From Phormidesmis priestleyi Ana (GTDB taxonomy: Bacteria > Cyanobacteriota > Cyanobacteriia > Phormidesmidales > Phormidesmidaceae): a stretch of 64,000 nucleotides of DNA. Position numbers and translations under genes: made by a program. Each line of letters begins with the position of its first letter. Positions within the stretch are counted from its first letter, which is position 1. The stretch covers positions 1-64,000 of the forward strand of contig LJZR01000015.1 in assembly GCA_001314865.1 (NCBI GenBank), in the 5' to 3' direction. Shown here piece by piece: positions 52,962-62,594 of this stretch. Under the pieces are notes generated by a model, which worked only from the letters and a program-made list of their open reading frames with translations, was not told the DNA's origin and made no database searches.

Positions 52962-53864
52962 ATGGCTGGGATAAATCAGCTAAAGACGCTGCTGCTACTG
53001 GCGCTGCTGAGTGGGTTAATTGTACTAGCTGGCTATTTGCTCGTCGGAGATGAACAAGGCCTATACTACGGCTTAGGCTTTGCGGCTTTGGGCAGCTTTG
53101 GGTCTTGGTATTATTCCGACCGAGCAGCGCTGTCTGCTTTTAAGGCGCAGCCGACCTCACGGGCAGAGGCGCCTGAACTGTTTGATCGCATTCAAACGCT
53201 GAGCGATCGCGCAGCGGTTCCTAATCCCACGCTTTACATCGTGCCGTCAGAGTCGCCTAATGCTTTCGCCACTGGTCGCGATCCTAATCATGCCGCGATC
53301 GCACTCACCAAAGGCATCATTGATCTCTTACCGCCCGATGAACTAGATGCTGTCATTGCTCACGAGCTGACCCATGTGCGCAACCGCGACACGCTAACTC
53401 AGGCAGTTGCAGGCACCTTAGCCGGTTCATTAACCTATTTAGGCCGTATTTTAACCTTTGGTGCTTTATACTTTCCGGTCGCTCGTGTAGGACGGCGAGG
53501 CAACAATCCGATTGCCATTTTGTTTTTGCTAGTGGTCGGCCCTTTGAGCGCAGGACTGTTGCGCATGGCCATTTCCAGAACCCGAGAATATGCTGCCGAT
53601 GCAGGCGCTGCCGAAATTACCCAAAATCCCCTGGCACTAGTCCGCGCCCTTGAAAAACTAGACGCCATAGGCCAAGAAGTTCCTATTCATGGCAATCCTG
53701 CCTTTACGCCCCTGTTCATTGTCAATCCACTCTCTAAAAAAGGTTTAATGGCGCTGTTTCTCACCCATCCGCCCACAGAAGATCGCATTGAGCGTCTAAA
53801 ATTGCTAGCCCAAAAGCAAGAGACTTCTGTCGAAATCCCCCAGGCGCTGAGCCCTGTTGTTTAG
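52962..53864 (+). CDS. M48-family zinc metalloprotease (HtpX-like)
   Basis: 300 residues from ATG 52962 with GAGG 6 bp upstream. Two N-terminal membrane helices (about 8-27 and 33-50) are followed by the catalytic motif VIAHELTHVRNRD (His at about 134 and 138), two further hydrophobic segments, and the third zinc ligand Glu in SRTREYAADAGAAEI. HtpX-like proteases degrade misfolded membrane proteins. The substrate here is unknown. The stop region overlaps a short TTGTTTAGATT tandem duplication (53860-53890), so the last codons lie in repeat sequence. Confidence 0.88.
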   Translation: MAGINQLKTLLLLALLSGLIVLAGYLLVGDEQGLYYGLGFAALGSFGSWYYSDRAALSAFKAQPTSRAEAPELFDRIQTLSDRAAVPNPTLYIVPSESPNAFATGRDPNHAAIALTKGIIDLLPPDELDAVIAHELTHVRNRDTLTQAVAGTLAGSLTYLGRILTFGALYFPVARVGRRGNNPIAILFLLVVGPLSAGLLRMAISRTREYAADAGAAEITQNPLALVRALEKLDAIGQEVPIHGNPAFTPLFIVNPLSKKGLMALFLTHPPTEDRIERLKLLAQKQETSVEIPQALSPVV

Positions 53865-53893
53865 ATTTGTTGTTTAGATTTGTTGTTTAAGAT

Positions 53894-54553
53894 CTAGTCG
53901 ATCTCTGTCTCGGTAGGCGCAAACCCTTCTATTTCATAGGCTTCTGTCGTCCACCTTGCGATGGGCAGGCTAGCGCCTGTTAACCCGCGTATAATTCTCT
54001 CTTCTCGGGATTTATCACTGGCTGATTGTTCATCTCCAGCCGCGAGTACAACAAAAAGGGGATGCGGCGTTTCTGTTCCTTCTGCGAGCAAATGTTTGTG
54101 CTTGCGAGGCATCAGCCACTCTACGCCTTGTCCTAGCTCTATTTGAGTTTGTCGCCAGCGATTAAGTAAGTCAGATAAATCCTCCCCTGGCCGTTGAATA
54201 AACAGCACAATCTCAATGCCCGTTTTAATCTTCCATTCTGGATCGCACATTATCACAGCAACATCGCAGGGCAGCTGACGAATACGATAGCTAGTATCGA
54301 TAATGCCGCCAGTTTCTAAAACCTCTCGACTGCGCACATTGGGCAACGGAATCGCAACCATACTTTCTGAAGGTCGCCGCACACTTGGCAGAGCCTCAAA
54401 GTACGGACGATGTTGCATCAGTATCGAGAGCAGGCCGTCATAGTGGCAGCAGTTGGCTAGCAGCGTTTCATAGGCGGTTCGAGCGTTGTCATAGGCTGCA
54501 TCGCCCGTTTCTAATAATTCTAATAAATTGCTGTTTGGGGTCGATGCTGCCAA
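53894..54553 (-). CDS. Conserved hypothetical soluble protein
   Basis: 219 residues from TTG 54553 with an AGGCAGGG stretch upstream. A helical N-terminal part (about 8-60) is followed by an alpha/beta region (VAVIMCDPEWKIKTGIEIVLFIQ, LFVVLAAGDEQ). It has no membrane helix and no catalytic motif I recognise. It is convergent with the M48 protease gene. Confidence 0.6.
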   Translation of the reverse strand: MAASTPNSNLLELLETGDAAYDNARTAYETLLANCCHYDGLLSILMQHRPYFEALPSVRRPSESMVAIPLPNVRSREVLETGGIIDTSYRIRQLPCDVAVIMCDPEWKIKTGIEIVLFIQRPGEDLSDLLNRWRQTQIELGQGVEWLMPRKHKHLLAEGTETPHPLFVVLAAGDEQSASDKSREERIIRGLTGASLPIARWTTEAYEIEGFAPTETEID

Positions 54554-54623
54554 TGGTGATGCCCTGCCTTATGCTTAAGCCGTGATTAAAGCGTTGATAG
54601 TGCTAGTTTTCCCAGCGAGTTGC

Positions 54624-54670
54624 ATCAGCTACGGTCAGGAACTACGGTCAGGAACTACGGTCAGATTGGC
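54624..54670. repeat. 14-bp duplications near the end of fmt
   Basis: CTACGGTCAGGAA is repeated three times (the last partial) between the fmt stop codon and the start of the neighbouring gene. Confidence 0.75.
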
Positions 54671-55702
54671 CTACGCGATGAGTGCTGAGGCTGAAACACT
54701 CTCACCGACTTCCACGCGGCTACCGTTAACAAATTCCCAGCCGGAAAGTGCCTTTTTCCCTGCGGGTTTTACCTCATAAAGCAATAGGTGACCGCTGCCT
54801 GTTTGCACCACAGGGCCATAGTTTTTTAACATGGCGATCAGGGTGCCGGGGGGCGCATCTGATGAATTTAAAGAAAGATTAGCGGCTTCGTAGCGCGATC
54901 GCACCGCAGCGAGTTCGCCAGACAGCTTTTCCCAATAGGGCGATCCTAAGGGTACGGTGGCGCTCACCTTAAGCAAGCTATTGCGAAACTGAGTCGTACA
55001 GTTAGGATAAAACCCTCGCACCTGATCATGCAGGGCTTTAGCACTTTTCGTCCAGTCTAGTTCATAGTCTGCCTTGCCAATCAGCGGCGCGTAGGTGGCC
55101 CGGTCATCATCTTGAGGTGTCGGGCGAATCATTTGCTGCTGAAGCTTTTGCAGCGTGATCGGAATCATCTCAGCACTGAGGTCTGCAAGTTTTTCAGCAA
55201 CCTGCCACGCGTTATCTAATAAGGCAATCGGCAGTGCTTCTGTCATCAGCATAGGGCCAGTGTCCATGCCCGCATCCATCAGCATGGTGGTAACCCCCGT
55301 TTCGTATTCGCCATTATGCAGGCACCATTGAATCGGCGCCGCGCCACGATATTCCGGCAAAATTGACCCGTGAGCATTAATACAGCCCAGCCGGGGCATA
55401 TCTAATATTTCCTGCGAGAGAATTTGGCCATAGGCAATTACGACAAAAGCATCAGCGTTGAGGGCCGCGAGGGCAGTGAGGGTCTCGGCATCTTTTTTGA
55501 TACGAGCAGGCTGCCAAATGGGGCAGTTCGGCGCGGCTACTTGCGCCATCGCTTTGACTGGCGAAGGTGTAACTTTACTGCCTCTGCCGCGCTTTTTGTC
55601 TGGCTGAGTGACAACAGCGAGAACTTCAAAGTCGGGCTGGCTGAGCAGTCGTTTGAGGCTAGGCACTGCAAACTCGGGTGTGCCAAAGAAGACAATTTTC
55701 AT
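54671..55702 (-). CDS. fmt: Methionyl-tRNA formyltransferase
   Basis: 343 residues. The formyl-transferase N-terminal domain has MKIVFFGTPEFAVPSL, PDKKRGRGSK and the catalytic HGSILPEYRGAAPIQW segment (family HxSLLPxYRGAAPI). TTMLMDAGMDTGPML follows, and then the C-terminal tRNA-binding domain (about 215-335). It formylates initiator Met-tRNA using 10-formyl-THF. The substitution of the usual Ser in the HxSLLP motif by the sequence HGSILP is conservative. It is a housekeeping gene with no def (deformylase) neighbour. Confidence 0.95.
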   Translation of the reverse strand: MKIVFFGTPEFAVPSLKRLLSQPDFEVLAVVTQPDKKRGRGSKVTPSPVKAMAQVAAPNCPIWQPARIKKDAETLTALAALNADAFVVIAYGQILSQEILDMPRLGCINAHGSILPEYRGAAPIQWCLHNGEYETGVTTMLMDAGMDTGPMLMTEALPIALLDNAWQVAEKLADLSAEMIPITLQKLQQQMIRPTPQDDDRATYAPLIGKADYELDWTKSAKALHDQVRGFYPNCTTQFRNSLLKVSATVPLGSPYWEKLSGELAAVRSRYEAANLSLNSSDAPPGTLIAMLKNYGPVVQTGSGHLLLYEVKPAGKKALSGWEFVNGSRVEVGESVSASALIA

Positions 55703-55744
55703 GGGTAGAAAGGGAGAAAGAGCGGCAGGTAAGATCGCAATTTT

Positions 55745-55797
55745 AGGGGCGAGGGCTAGGAACGAGGACTAGGAGCGAGGGCTAGGAGCGAGGGCGG
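55745..55797. repeat. GAGGGCTAGGAGC tandem repeat
   Basis: About four copies of GCGAGGGCTAGGA-like 13-bp units lie between fmt and the OmpA-like gene and reach its stop codon. Confidence 0.8.
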
Positions 55798-57245
55798 GTG
55801 TCAACCAGAATTTCGATGCGGCGGTTGCGCTGGCGTCCCGTTTCTTGATCGTTGCTCACAAGAGGTTGGGTTTGGCCGCCGCCGATAGCTACCCAGCGGT
55901 AGCCTGTGGGCAAAGCCGCCTGAAGATAATTTCCAAGGGTATTGGCCTGAGCGAGTGTGTATTCGCGAGTGAGAGGGGCTTTGGCCTGATTGTCACTGTA
56001 GCTTTGAATGACAACGGTGGCGCGTGGATAGTTGATGAGTTGATCGAGCACCTGATTGAGCACCTGATCTTGAATGGGGGTATTTTTGAGATCGCTTTGG
56101 CCGGGGCTAAACAGAGCATCGCTGGGAAGGACAATTTTAAGCTTGGCAACTTCTAGCAGCTGCTCAGTGGGGTCTAAGGGGGTGGGCTCGTAGCGATCGC
56201 CCTCAGTCGGAGCTTCGGCAGCGGCGCGAACGGGCGGCGCAACGGCTGTTCGCAGGGTCGCTAGGCGACTTTCCACATCCGCACCTTGGTAGGGCGGCTT
56301 GCCCAATCGATCTTCTATGGCTCGCACTCGTCTATCTAGCGTAATGATTTCGGTTTCAATGTCATTGAGTTCGTCTATTAGCGGCTGTCGTTCAATGGGC
56401 GGTAGGCTCACAGGCGCTAAAACGGGGCCAGTTTCAGGCAGTGGAATCGCTTCAATGCGGGTTTCGGCAATAGGCGTTTGCGACAGCCGAGGCAGCTGTC
56501 CGATGCGGCGAGCAATGCGGCTAGACTGGCGCAACAGGGTTTCTTGCAGGGGAGGACGGCTAAAGCGCCCAGGCAGAACCTGGGCAACTAAAAGGCCAAA
56601 GAGCCAAGCGAGCGTGACCGTTCCACCAATGGCAAGGGTGTGGGCGATCGCATCATAAGGCTGTTTTTCCCACCAGGCTTTGGGTTTTGGCGTCGCCGGA
56701 ACAAAGAGGGCACTGCCATCAAGCGGATTGATAATATATTGCCCAGCCGCTGCTTCTGCTGGCTTTGCGCCCTCCTTTGGCTTCATTAGGCCAAACAATC
56801 GTTTCTTTGGTGGGGCAGGTGCTGCTACCGGAAGGGGCGTAGCCTTTTGCTGCGAGGGCACAGGGCTATAGCCAACTGCCAAGTCAGCATTGGGATGGGG
56901 AGAGTCTTTTAAAGAAACTGGTTGCTGAGCGAAGGCAGAAGCCTGTGACGATGCGTAAATTTCTTCTTCAGCGCGGCTGATTGCATCATAGGCATTTATC
57001 CCACGATATAGCCCGGTAAACTGCTCTGCGCCAGCGGCGCGCGGCGACGAGTCAAATGGGTTTGCCCAAGCAGGAGCGTTTGACTGAGTGGGTAAATCTT
57101 GAGCTGACTTTGGCTCGGTTACTTCTGGCCGGTTTGCTTTTAGCTGGTTTGCTTTTGGCCCGTTTGCGGGCAGCTCATCACTGCTCAGCGAATTCCCGCT
57201 TAGCTCATTTGATGCCGACCCGTTTAATTCCGGCTCGTTTGCCAC
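55782..57245 (-). CDS. OmpA/MotB-domain membrane protein
   Basis: 487 residues starting at GTG 57245 with GGGAG upstream. The N-terminus is a repetitive Asn/Pro/Lys stretch (ANGPKANQLKANRPEV, about 20-45) from a DNA repeat. A single membrane helix lies at about 206-228, followed by a coiled periplasmic region (about 270-335). A C-terminal OmpA-like peptidoglycan-binding domain spans about 370-485 (SDALFSPGQSDL, VVIQSYSDNQ, LAQANTLGNYL, GRQRNRRIEI). It probably links the cytoplasmic membrane to the wall. It lies 116 bp after the DUF4335 gene in the same direction. Confidence 0.8.
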   Translation of the reverse strand: MANEPELNGSASNELSGNSLSSDELPANGPKANQLKANRPEVTEPKSAQDLPTQSNAPAWANPFDSSPRAAGAEQFTGLYRGINAYDAISRAEEEIYASSQASAFAQQPVSLKDSPHPNADLAVGYSPVPSQQKATPLPVAAPAPPKKRLFGLMKPKEGAKPAEAAAGQYIINPLDGSALFVPATPKPKAWWEKQPYDAIAHTLAIGGTVTLAWLFGLLVAQVLPGRFSRPPLQETLLRQSSRIARRIGQLPRLSQTPIAETRIEAIPLPETGPVLAPVSLPPIERQPLIDELNDIETEIITLDRRVRAIEDRLGKPPYQGADVESRLATLRTAVAPPVRAAAEAPTEGDRYEPTPLDPTEQLLEVAKLKIVLPSDALFSPGQSDLKNTPIQDQVLNQVLDQLINYPRATVVIQSYSDNQAKAPLTREYTLAQANTLGNYLQAALPTGYRWVAIGGGQTQPLVSNDQETGRQRNRRIEILVDTRPRS

Positions 57246-57361
57246 TGCTCAGCTCCCGTATATGCCTATCGGCCAATCGTCTGTCGGCTGCGGTCGGCAG
57301 ATCTCATTACTGCTTGCCGGAACCGCCTGCCAGACAATGTGGAGTGCTTACGAGCCCTCTT

Positions 57362-58843
57362 TTACTCATAGAAGCTCCAGCCCCACCATGGACTCACCTC
57401 TACAACGCCGCGCTCCGTAAACACCACTCGATAATCTACCGATGGGGTTTCCTCTGGCGCAGATTCTAACAGATCGGGCAGCGGGGTTTCACCTACTGCT
57501 TCAACGGCATCTTCGCCTACCGGTTGATAGCCAATCACGGTGCCATCGTCCTTAACGCGAACGCGGTAAATAGCTGGGCTTTCGCCCACCCTGGGCTGCT
57601 CGCGATTTTCTACGATGGTGCTTTTCAGTTGATTGTTCAAGCTTTCAATCTCTGCGAGGCTGCTCACCGTTGTTGGTGGCTCGTTCGTGAAGTTAGCGCT
57701 GGTACTGTTAGCTTGTGCCCTTGGGTTCGGTTTTGTTTCTGTAGGCTCTGCAACGGTTGTTTCTGTTTCGGCTTCTGCTTCAGGCAGCGCGGCAACAGCG
57801 GTTGTTTCAGGTAAAACTTCTATACCATCAGCGCTAAAGGCGACGTTATACTCAGCGATCGCATTTTCTTCTAGCCCTTCTGCTGCGGCATTGGCTCTAG
57901 CCAAACGAGGCAACGGCGTTTTATCGACATCTCGCAGTGCTGCGTCGTTGTCAAACTGGTAGCCAACGACTTCTCCGGCCTCATTGACTGCCACTTTGTA
58001 GGCCAGCGGATCGACAAAGTTAGCGTCCGAGTCAACCGCTTCGTCTAGCTGAGTTTGCAGCTCTGTTTGCAGGGTGGCTAATGTTCTTTCGTCGGTAATT
58101 CTGGGGGCCTCTTCCCACAGCGCGCTAGCGGTATTCGCCGCAGCAATGCCATCGGCTGCGGGTTCGCTGCCATCACCCGTAGGAGGGGTTGCCTCTGCCG
58201 TATCTGCGGTTTGAACCTCCGCTGAATTGTCTGCACCATCGACTAAACCAGCAACAGACGGATCGCGGACTTCGGGCAGGGGTAAAACGCTGATTGCCAT
58301 TGTGGCGGCAACCAGCCCGCCAAAGCCCAGAATAGCGGGCAAAGCGCGATCGCTCAGGGCTTCATCAGTCCGTACAAACCGTCGAGGTAGTGGAGATAGC
58401 TCAGACTGTAGCTCAGGCAGGGTACTTCGGTCGTCAAAAAACTGATCGACTGCTTCGGTCAGATCAAAGAGCTGTACAGAAGAAAGCTTGATGTCAATGG
58501 CACGGCCATCGCCAGAGTCGCCTAAATCGGCAATTTCGGGCTGAATCACCAAGTGGTGATAGGGGCCATCACCCGGATTGATATGAACCAGCAGTGGTTC
58601 GCCCTCAGTCACCTGAGGATGGGCAAAGCCGCTGAGGACTTCTTGGGTGTACTGACTGACTGCTCGTACAAGCGCTGCAAAAAAGTTATAGCCGCCATTG
58701 AGCGATCGCTCTAGCCCGCTGATCCGGCACTCCGCATTGACCAAGAGCGACATCATCTCTTCATTTCCCGGCTCCGGGTCAATACTCAGCCCGTCTAAAA
58801 TTAGGCTGCAATTAGGCAGCTGGTACTGTCTGCGAATGGTCAT
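57362..58843 (-). CDS. DUF4335 domain protein
   Basis: 493 residues. The N-terminal about 160 residues (RRQYQLPNCSLILDGLSID, SLNGGYNFFAALVRAVSQYTQ) are the cyanobacterial DUF4335 domain. A hydrophobic segment follows (about 186-203, PAILGFGGLVAATMAISVLP), suggesting a single membrane anchor, then a long Ala/Glu/Thr-rich region with three similar VxYQFD/VIGYQP segments (about 240-490). The start overlaps the end of the upstream DUF3038 gene by 4 bp (ATG within it), so the pair is translationally coupled. The function is unknown. Confidence 0.85.
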   Translation of the reverse strand: MTIRRQYQLPNCSLILDGLSIDPEPGNEEMMSLLVNAECRISGLERSLNGGYNFFAALVRAVSQYTQEVLSGFAHPQVTEGEPLLVHINPGDGPYHHLVIQPEIADLGDSGDGRAIDIKLSSVQLFDLTEAVDQFFDDRSTLPELQSELSPLPRRFVRTDEALSDRALPAILGFGGLVAATMAISVLPLPEVRDPSVAGLVDGADNSAEVQTADTAEATPPTGDGSEPAADGIAAANTASALWEEAPRITDERTLATLQTELQTQLDEAVDSDANFVDPLAYKVAVNEAGEVVGYQFDNDAALRDVDKTPLPRLARANAAAEGLEENAIAEYNVAFSADGIEVLPETTAVAALPEAEAETETTVAEPTETKPNPRAQANSTSANFTNEPPTTVSSLAEIESLNNQLKSTIVENREQPRVGESPAIYRVRVKDDGTVIGYQPVGEDAVEAVGETPLPDLLESAPEETPSVDYRVVFTERGVVEVSPWWGWSFYE

Positions 58844-59469
58844 GACACTTCTCCATCAAAAAGGCTCATCCAAAGGCGGTCAGCGCCGTTAGTACCCGTG
58901 CAAAATAACAGTTTGGTCAGCAGCTCAATCGCGAGTTCGTTGAGCTTTTCATCTGAGCTGTAGGCAATCACCGCCGAGCGCTTAGCGTTCATCCGAGCCC
59001 GGAAGTGAGAGCGAAAACGAGCTAAATAATCCGATAGCCTGAAGTGATGGTCAAGAGAGAGGCCCTGGTCTTCTAGCTGCTGATAGCCTAGCAGCAGCTG
59101 GCGAATGAGTACCGTCAGCCGCCGAGCCAAAAAGCAGGTAATCAGCACTAGCGCTTTGCCTTCGTCTTGCGACATTGGCTGCCGTTGGCTAAACCTTCGC
59201 AGCGGATTGCTGCTCCGCAGCAACCATAGATTGACCCGACCGCGAATGACCTCTTCTAAATCCAGCTCCTTGGCAGAGGCCAGCATGGCTTCTGCGCCGC
59301 CTAAATCTAGCGCCTCAATAGCCAGCAGCAGCAGATCAATTTGGGTTTTGGCCCGCCTAGAACACTCGCTGGGAATACCATCTGGTGTGCTTAGCTGATT
59401 GATCAACTGTAAGCGGTTGGATTGGGTGGCTGGGGGACTCTGTACTTGCATACGTTGACGACTATTCAC
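58840..59469 (-). CDS. DUF3038 domain protein
   Basis: 209 residues (GTG 59469; ATG 59451 also possible). All-helical, with the DUF3038 pattern PSECSRRAKTQIDLLLLAIEALDLGGAEAML (about 34-64) and GYQQLEDQGLSLDHHFRLSDYLARFRSHFRAR. The family is confined to cyanobacteria and, as here, is often followed directly by DUF4335. Presumably the two form a complex. No function is known. Confidence 0.85.
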   Translation of the reverse strand: MNSRQRMQVQSPPATQSNRLQLINQLSTPDGIPSECSRRAKTQIDLLLLAIEALDLGGAEAMLASAKELDLEEVIRGRVNLWLLRSSNPLRRFSQRQPMSQDEGKALVLITCFLARRLTVLIRQLLLGYQQLEDQGLSLDHHFRLSDYLARFRSHFRARMNAKRSAVIAYSSDEKLNELAIELLTKLLFCTGTNGADRLWMSLFDGEVS

Positions 59470-60188
59470 TCAGAGGTTTTATCAAAACATATTTAAGGAC
59501 AATTGAGGTATTTCCAACCTAATATATTTGGAGATAGATCTGGAGATACCTGTCCCTTCTAGAAGTTGCCCGAAACACTGGTGTGACATAACAACAACTA
59601 TTGATTTCAACACAAAGCTTCTTCAAATTAGCTTTTCAATTTAGCTTTTTCCAAATTAGCGGCTTTAAATTGAAGTGCTACAAGCTGAAGCGCTAAACAT
59701 ACATTTTCTGATCGCGGTCATCCCTCATTAAAGTACCTAGATTAAATCACCTAATGGAATGGTGTGTGAAATAGGGTGACAGATGAATCAATATCCTGTA
59801 GGAATTAATATCCGCCAACAAATCAGCCATAACATTATTAGTAGACGTGCACTTTACAAAAAGGATGCGATCGCAAAAATGTCCATTCAAAAACAAAGTT
59901 ATGGAATTACCTACTTTGATTATGTTTACTTTAATACCTTGCACTGAGATAGATCGTAAGAAATAGTACACAAACACACTTAAAACATACTTAGTTGATG
60001 TGATCAATTCAATACTATCCAGCTAAGCAAGGGTCTCTTAAGCATAAGCAGAGAGCAGCATAAGCAGAGGGCTTCTAATCAGAAGGCTTCTAATCAGTGG
60101 AGAGCGCTTCAGCAGAGAACGCTTTTTTCACAGGCCTCGCAGCGATCGCACCAGTGAATCGCACCAGTGAGTAGCTGAGCAAAGGCCG
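59470..60188. other. Long intergenic region, no gene supported
   Basis: AT-rich. An 86-codon minus-strand frame (59747-60007) has no family features or good ribosome site and is not called. Short duplications occur at about 59625-59665 (CAAATTAGCTTTT) and 60045-60100 (GCATAAGCAGAG and GCTTCTAATCAG). No tRNA is seen. Confidence 0.55.
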
Positions 60189-62594
60189 CTACTCAACATC
60201 CAAAATTAGCCAGCGATCGTTTTCTCGAATCAGGGTATAGGTATATACCGCAGAATCACTATAGGCCTCAGTACTCGCTCCATTTTCATAAATTGTAGCC
60301 GCCTCAGTAATCTCTGCTTCTACCGTCAGGCGATCCGCGCCCGTCGCATCCTCAGGGACTACGCTTAAAATCTTCGCAGGCTGATCATAGGTATATTCGG
60401 TATACACATTGCCGCGCTTAGCTTCTTCAATAATCTGCTGCGTATCGCTCAGCAACTGACCGGCCAGCACAGTTTCTAACCCGCTGGTGTCATACTCTGC
60501 TGCATAGGCCGCTTGCTTAACTTCTAACCACTGGCTAATCGTCGCATCAGCAATCCCCTGCGCGTCGTTTTCAGCGACCGTTTCAGCAGCGGGTTCCGCT
60601 TCTACCATTTCTATCGGTGGCTCATTAATCGTGATGTCTAACTGCTCACCTCTAAGCGTAGCGCCGTCACTGCCGCCCATTACGAGGCTAACCAAACTTC
60701 TGAGCAGAATCAGTCCCAAAACTAAAAAAGCGAGACCTGCTAACCCAACTAAGGCCAACCGCCCCCATTTGGGAGAGCTCCGCAGCGCACCCTGGGCTTC
60801 ACTTGGGCCTCCCCCCAAGGCTGCACCTCGGCGACCGCGCCGATCTCGGCCCACTCGTCCACCACGAGTCGATGGCGCAATGGTTTCTACGCTGCCCCCG
60901 GCTGGACGGCTCGGTAGGCTTCCAGTCGGGGTATTTGCTGAGCTGCCAAAGCGTCTACTGCCTAGCTGACCCGTCGGGGAGAGCTGTGAAATTTTAGCCG
61001 CGATACCCGAGGCCCCAGCAATCCCGGCTGCACCGATAGCGCTCGCAACACCCGCCGCCCCAAACCGCCCGCTACCCGAGGCTGCCCTGTCGCTGCTGAT
61101 AGAATCGCTGCCATAGCCGCTTCCTTCTGAGGAAAACCCCGAGCCAGCAAAGCCGGTCTGACTAGGTGCCTGTTCAGATAGCGATGTTTCAAATGAATTG
61201 CCCGTCGTAAATCCTTGCGCCTGAAGCAAGGCACTAGCGCCTTGACTTCGACTCTCTAAACCTGGGATTTCACCCTGATTTGTCCGGTAGCCAGCACTCG
61301 ATCTAGCAGACCAGCTGCTCTGGCGATTGTTGCGCTCGTTTTCTAGAGGCAGATTCTCTAAATAGCTCTGTACCGTGCTATCGGCAAAATAATCTTTGAG
61401 CGTCGCTGGTTCCTGATCAAGATCGCGGAAAAAAGGAAATACCTCTTGCTGAAGCCAGTTTTCCGCATATAGACACAGCCCTGGCAGCAGATCGGGAGAT
61501 CCCTGAGAATGCTCGCGAATAAAGGCCAGCGGATCATATTCTTGAGACAGTTCCAAGGCATGACTGGCTTCTTCGGTTTGACCTAGTAGCACAGCGCATA
61601 CTGCCTGCTCTAAATGCACATCCTGGCGGCCACTGAGTCGTAGCAGCATTTGCTTGGCCCGCTGAATTAAAGCAGGCTGATGCTGTGCAAACCCTCGGGC
61701 TAGGAGCGCATACACAGCCAAATAGGTGCCCACTGCCGAAGGTCTTTGAGCCTCTGCTTCAAACACTTCCTGCTGCTCGGCGGCAGTGAGGTAGCCTCGC
61801 AGCTGCTGCACAAATCGCAAAAAATCATCTACGCCGAGGCCCGAGAGGTCATCTTCTGCGCCATCAATGCCGCCTCGGTCTTGCAGCATTCCTCGCAGCA
61901 GATTCACGCCTTCTTGGCGCGATTGCTTTTGCTCTAACGGGCGAGCAATAAGCTCTAGGCAGCGATAGGGTCTAAGCTTGAAGAGATCGGCCTGGATTTC
62001 GGCTCTTAAGACTGGAAAGAGATCTTCTTTGAGCAGCAGCTCGCGTCCGGTCTCAAGGGATTCAGCAGCATGTTCGTAGTGATTTTGCTGCCATTCTTCA
62101 CGGCCTAGCTCCAAACAGGCCACAGCCAGCGTCAAAATAATGTCAGGTAGATCAGGCTGCGTTTTGATCTGCTGGCCTTCAGGGGAATGTACGTCGCGCT
62201 TGAGGTAAGGGCGCCCTAGCCTGAGGACTAGCTCATACTCACCGAGTTCTAGCAAAATCAGCAGCGCCCCTACGAGCTGCTGGTTTTCAATCTCGATGGT
62301 GGGCAGGCTGCTTTCTACAGCATCTTCTGAGTCTAGCGATAGACTATCTAGGCTGACCGTATCTGCATTTTTGGAAGCCGCTAAAAATGCCTGGTCGTAT
62401 TCAGTGCGGCGAAGGCTGTCGCTTAAAACTTCATAGGCTTTGTCAATCAGCTGACGACGCGCTTCAATCGCCAGCTCAGAATATTCTCGCCGAGGAACTT
62501 GCAAAATGCGATCGCGGTGCGATTGCTTAAGCTGCTCGGCAGTCGCCTGAATTGGCAGTCCTAGAATTCGGTAGTAGTCTAGCGGAATTCGCAC
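60189..62594 (-). CDS. ftn2: Cell division protein Ftn2/ZipN (ARC6 homologue)
   Basis: 801 residues starting at GTG 62594 with GGGGA upstream. The N-terminal degenerate J-domain (about 4-70: DYYRILGLPIQATAEQLKQS, YEVLSDSLRRTEYD) lacks the HPD motif usual in DnaJ. A long helical region (about 100-400) follows, then a Gly/Ser-rich linker (about 430-610), one membrane helix (about 615-637) and the C-terminal IMS domain (about 680-800: ISQWLEVKQAAYAAEYDTSGLE and YTYTLIRENDRWLILDVE). This protein tethers FtsZ to the membrane and is the cyanobacterial ancestor of plastid ARC6. The linker is unusually long. Confidence 0.93.
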   Translation of the reverse strand: MRIPLDYYRILGLPIQATAEQLKQSHRDRILQVPRREYSELAIEARRQLIDKAYEVLSDSLRRTEYDQAFLAASKNADTVSLDSLSLDSEDAVESSLPTIEIENQQLVGALLILLELGEYELVLRLGRPYLKRDVHSPEGQQIKTQPDLPDIILTLAVACLELGREEWQQNHYEHAAESLETGRELLLKEDLFPVLRAEIQADLFKLRPYRCLELIARPLEQKQSRQEGVNLLRGMLQDRGGIDGAEDDLSGLGVDDFLRFVQQLRGYLTAAEQQEVFEAEAQRPSAVGTYLAVYALLARGFAQHQPALIQRAKQMLLRLSGRQDVHLEQAVCAVLLGQTEEASHALELSQEYDPLAFIREHSQGSPDLLPGLCLYAENWLQQEVFPFFRDLDQEPATLKDYFADSTVQSYLENLPLENERNNRQSSWSARSSAGYRTNQGEIPGLESRSQGASALLQAQGFTTGNSFETSLSEQAPSQTGFAGSGFSSEGSGYGSDSISSDRAASGSGRFGAAGVASAIGAAGIAGASGIAAKISQLSPTGQLGSRRFGSSANTPTGSLPSRPAGGSVETIAPSTRGGRVGRDRRGRRGAALGGGPSEAQGALRSSPKWGRLALVGLAGLAFLVLGLILLRSLVSLVMGGSDGATLRGEQLDITINEPPIEMVEAEPAAETVAENDAQGIADATISQWLEVKQAAYAAEYDTSGLETVLAGQLLSDTQQIIEEAKRGNVYTEYTYDQPAKILSVVPEDATGADRLTVEAEITEAATIYENGASTEAYSDSAVYTYTLIRENDRWLILDVE

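Noticed and set aside
59747-60007. 86-codon minus-strand frame in the DUF3038-ftn2 spacer
   Set aside because: AT-rich composition unlike neighbouring genes, no ribosome site and no recognisable motif.
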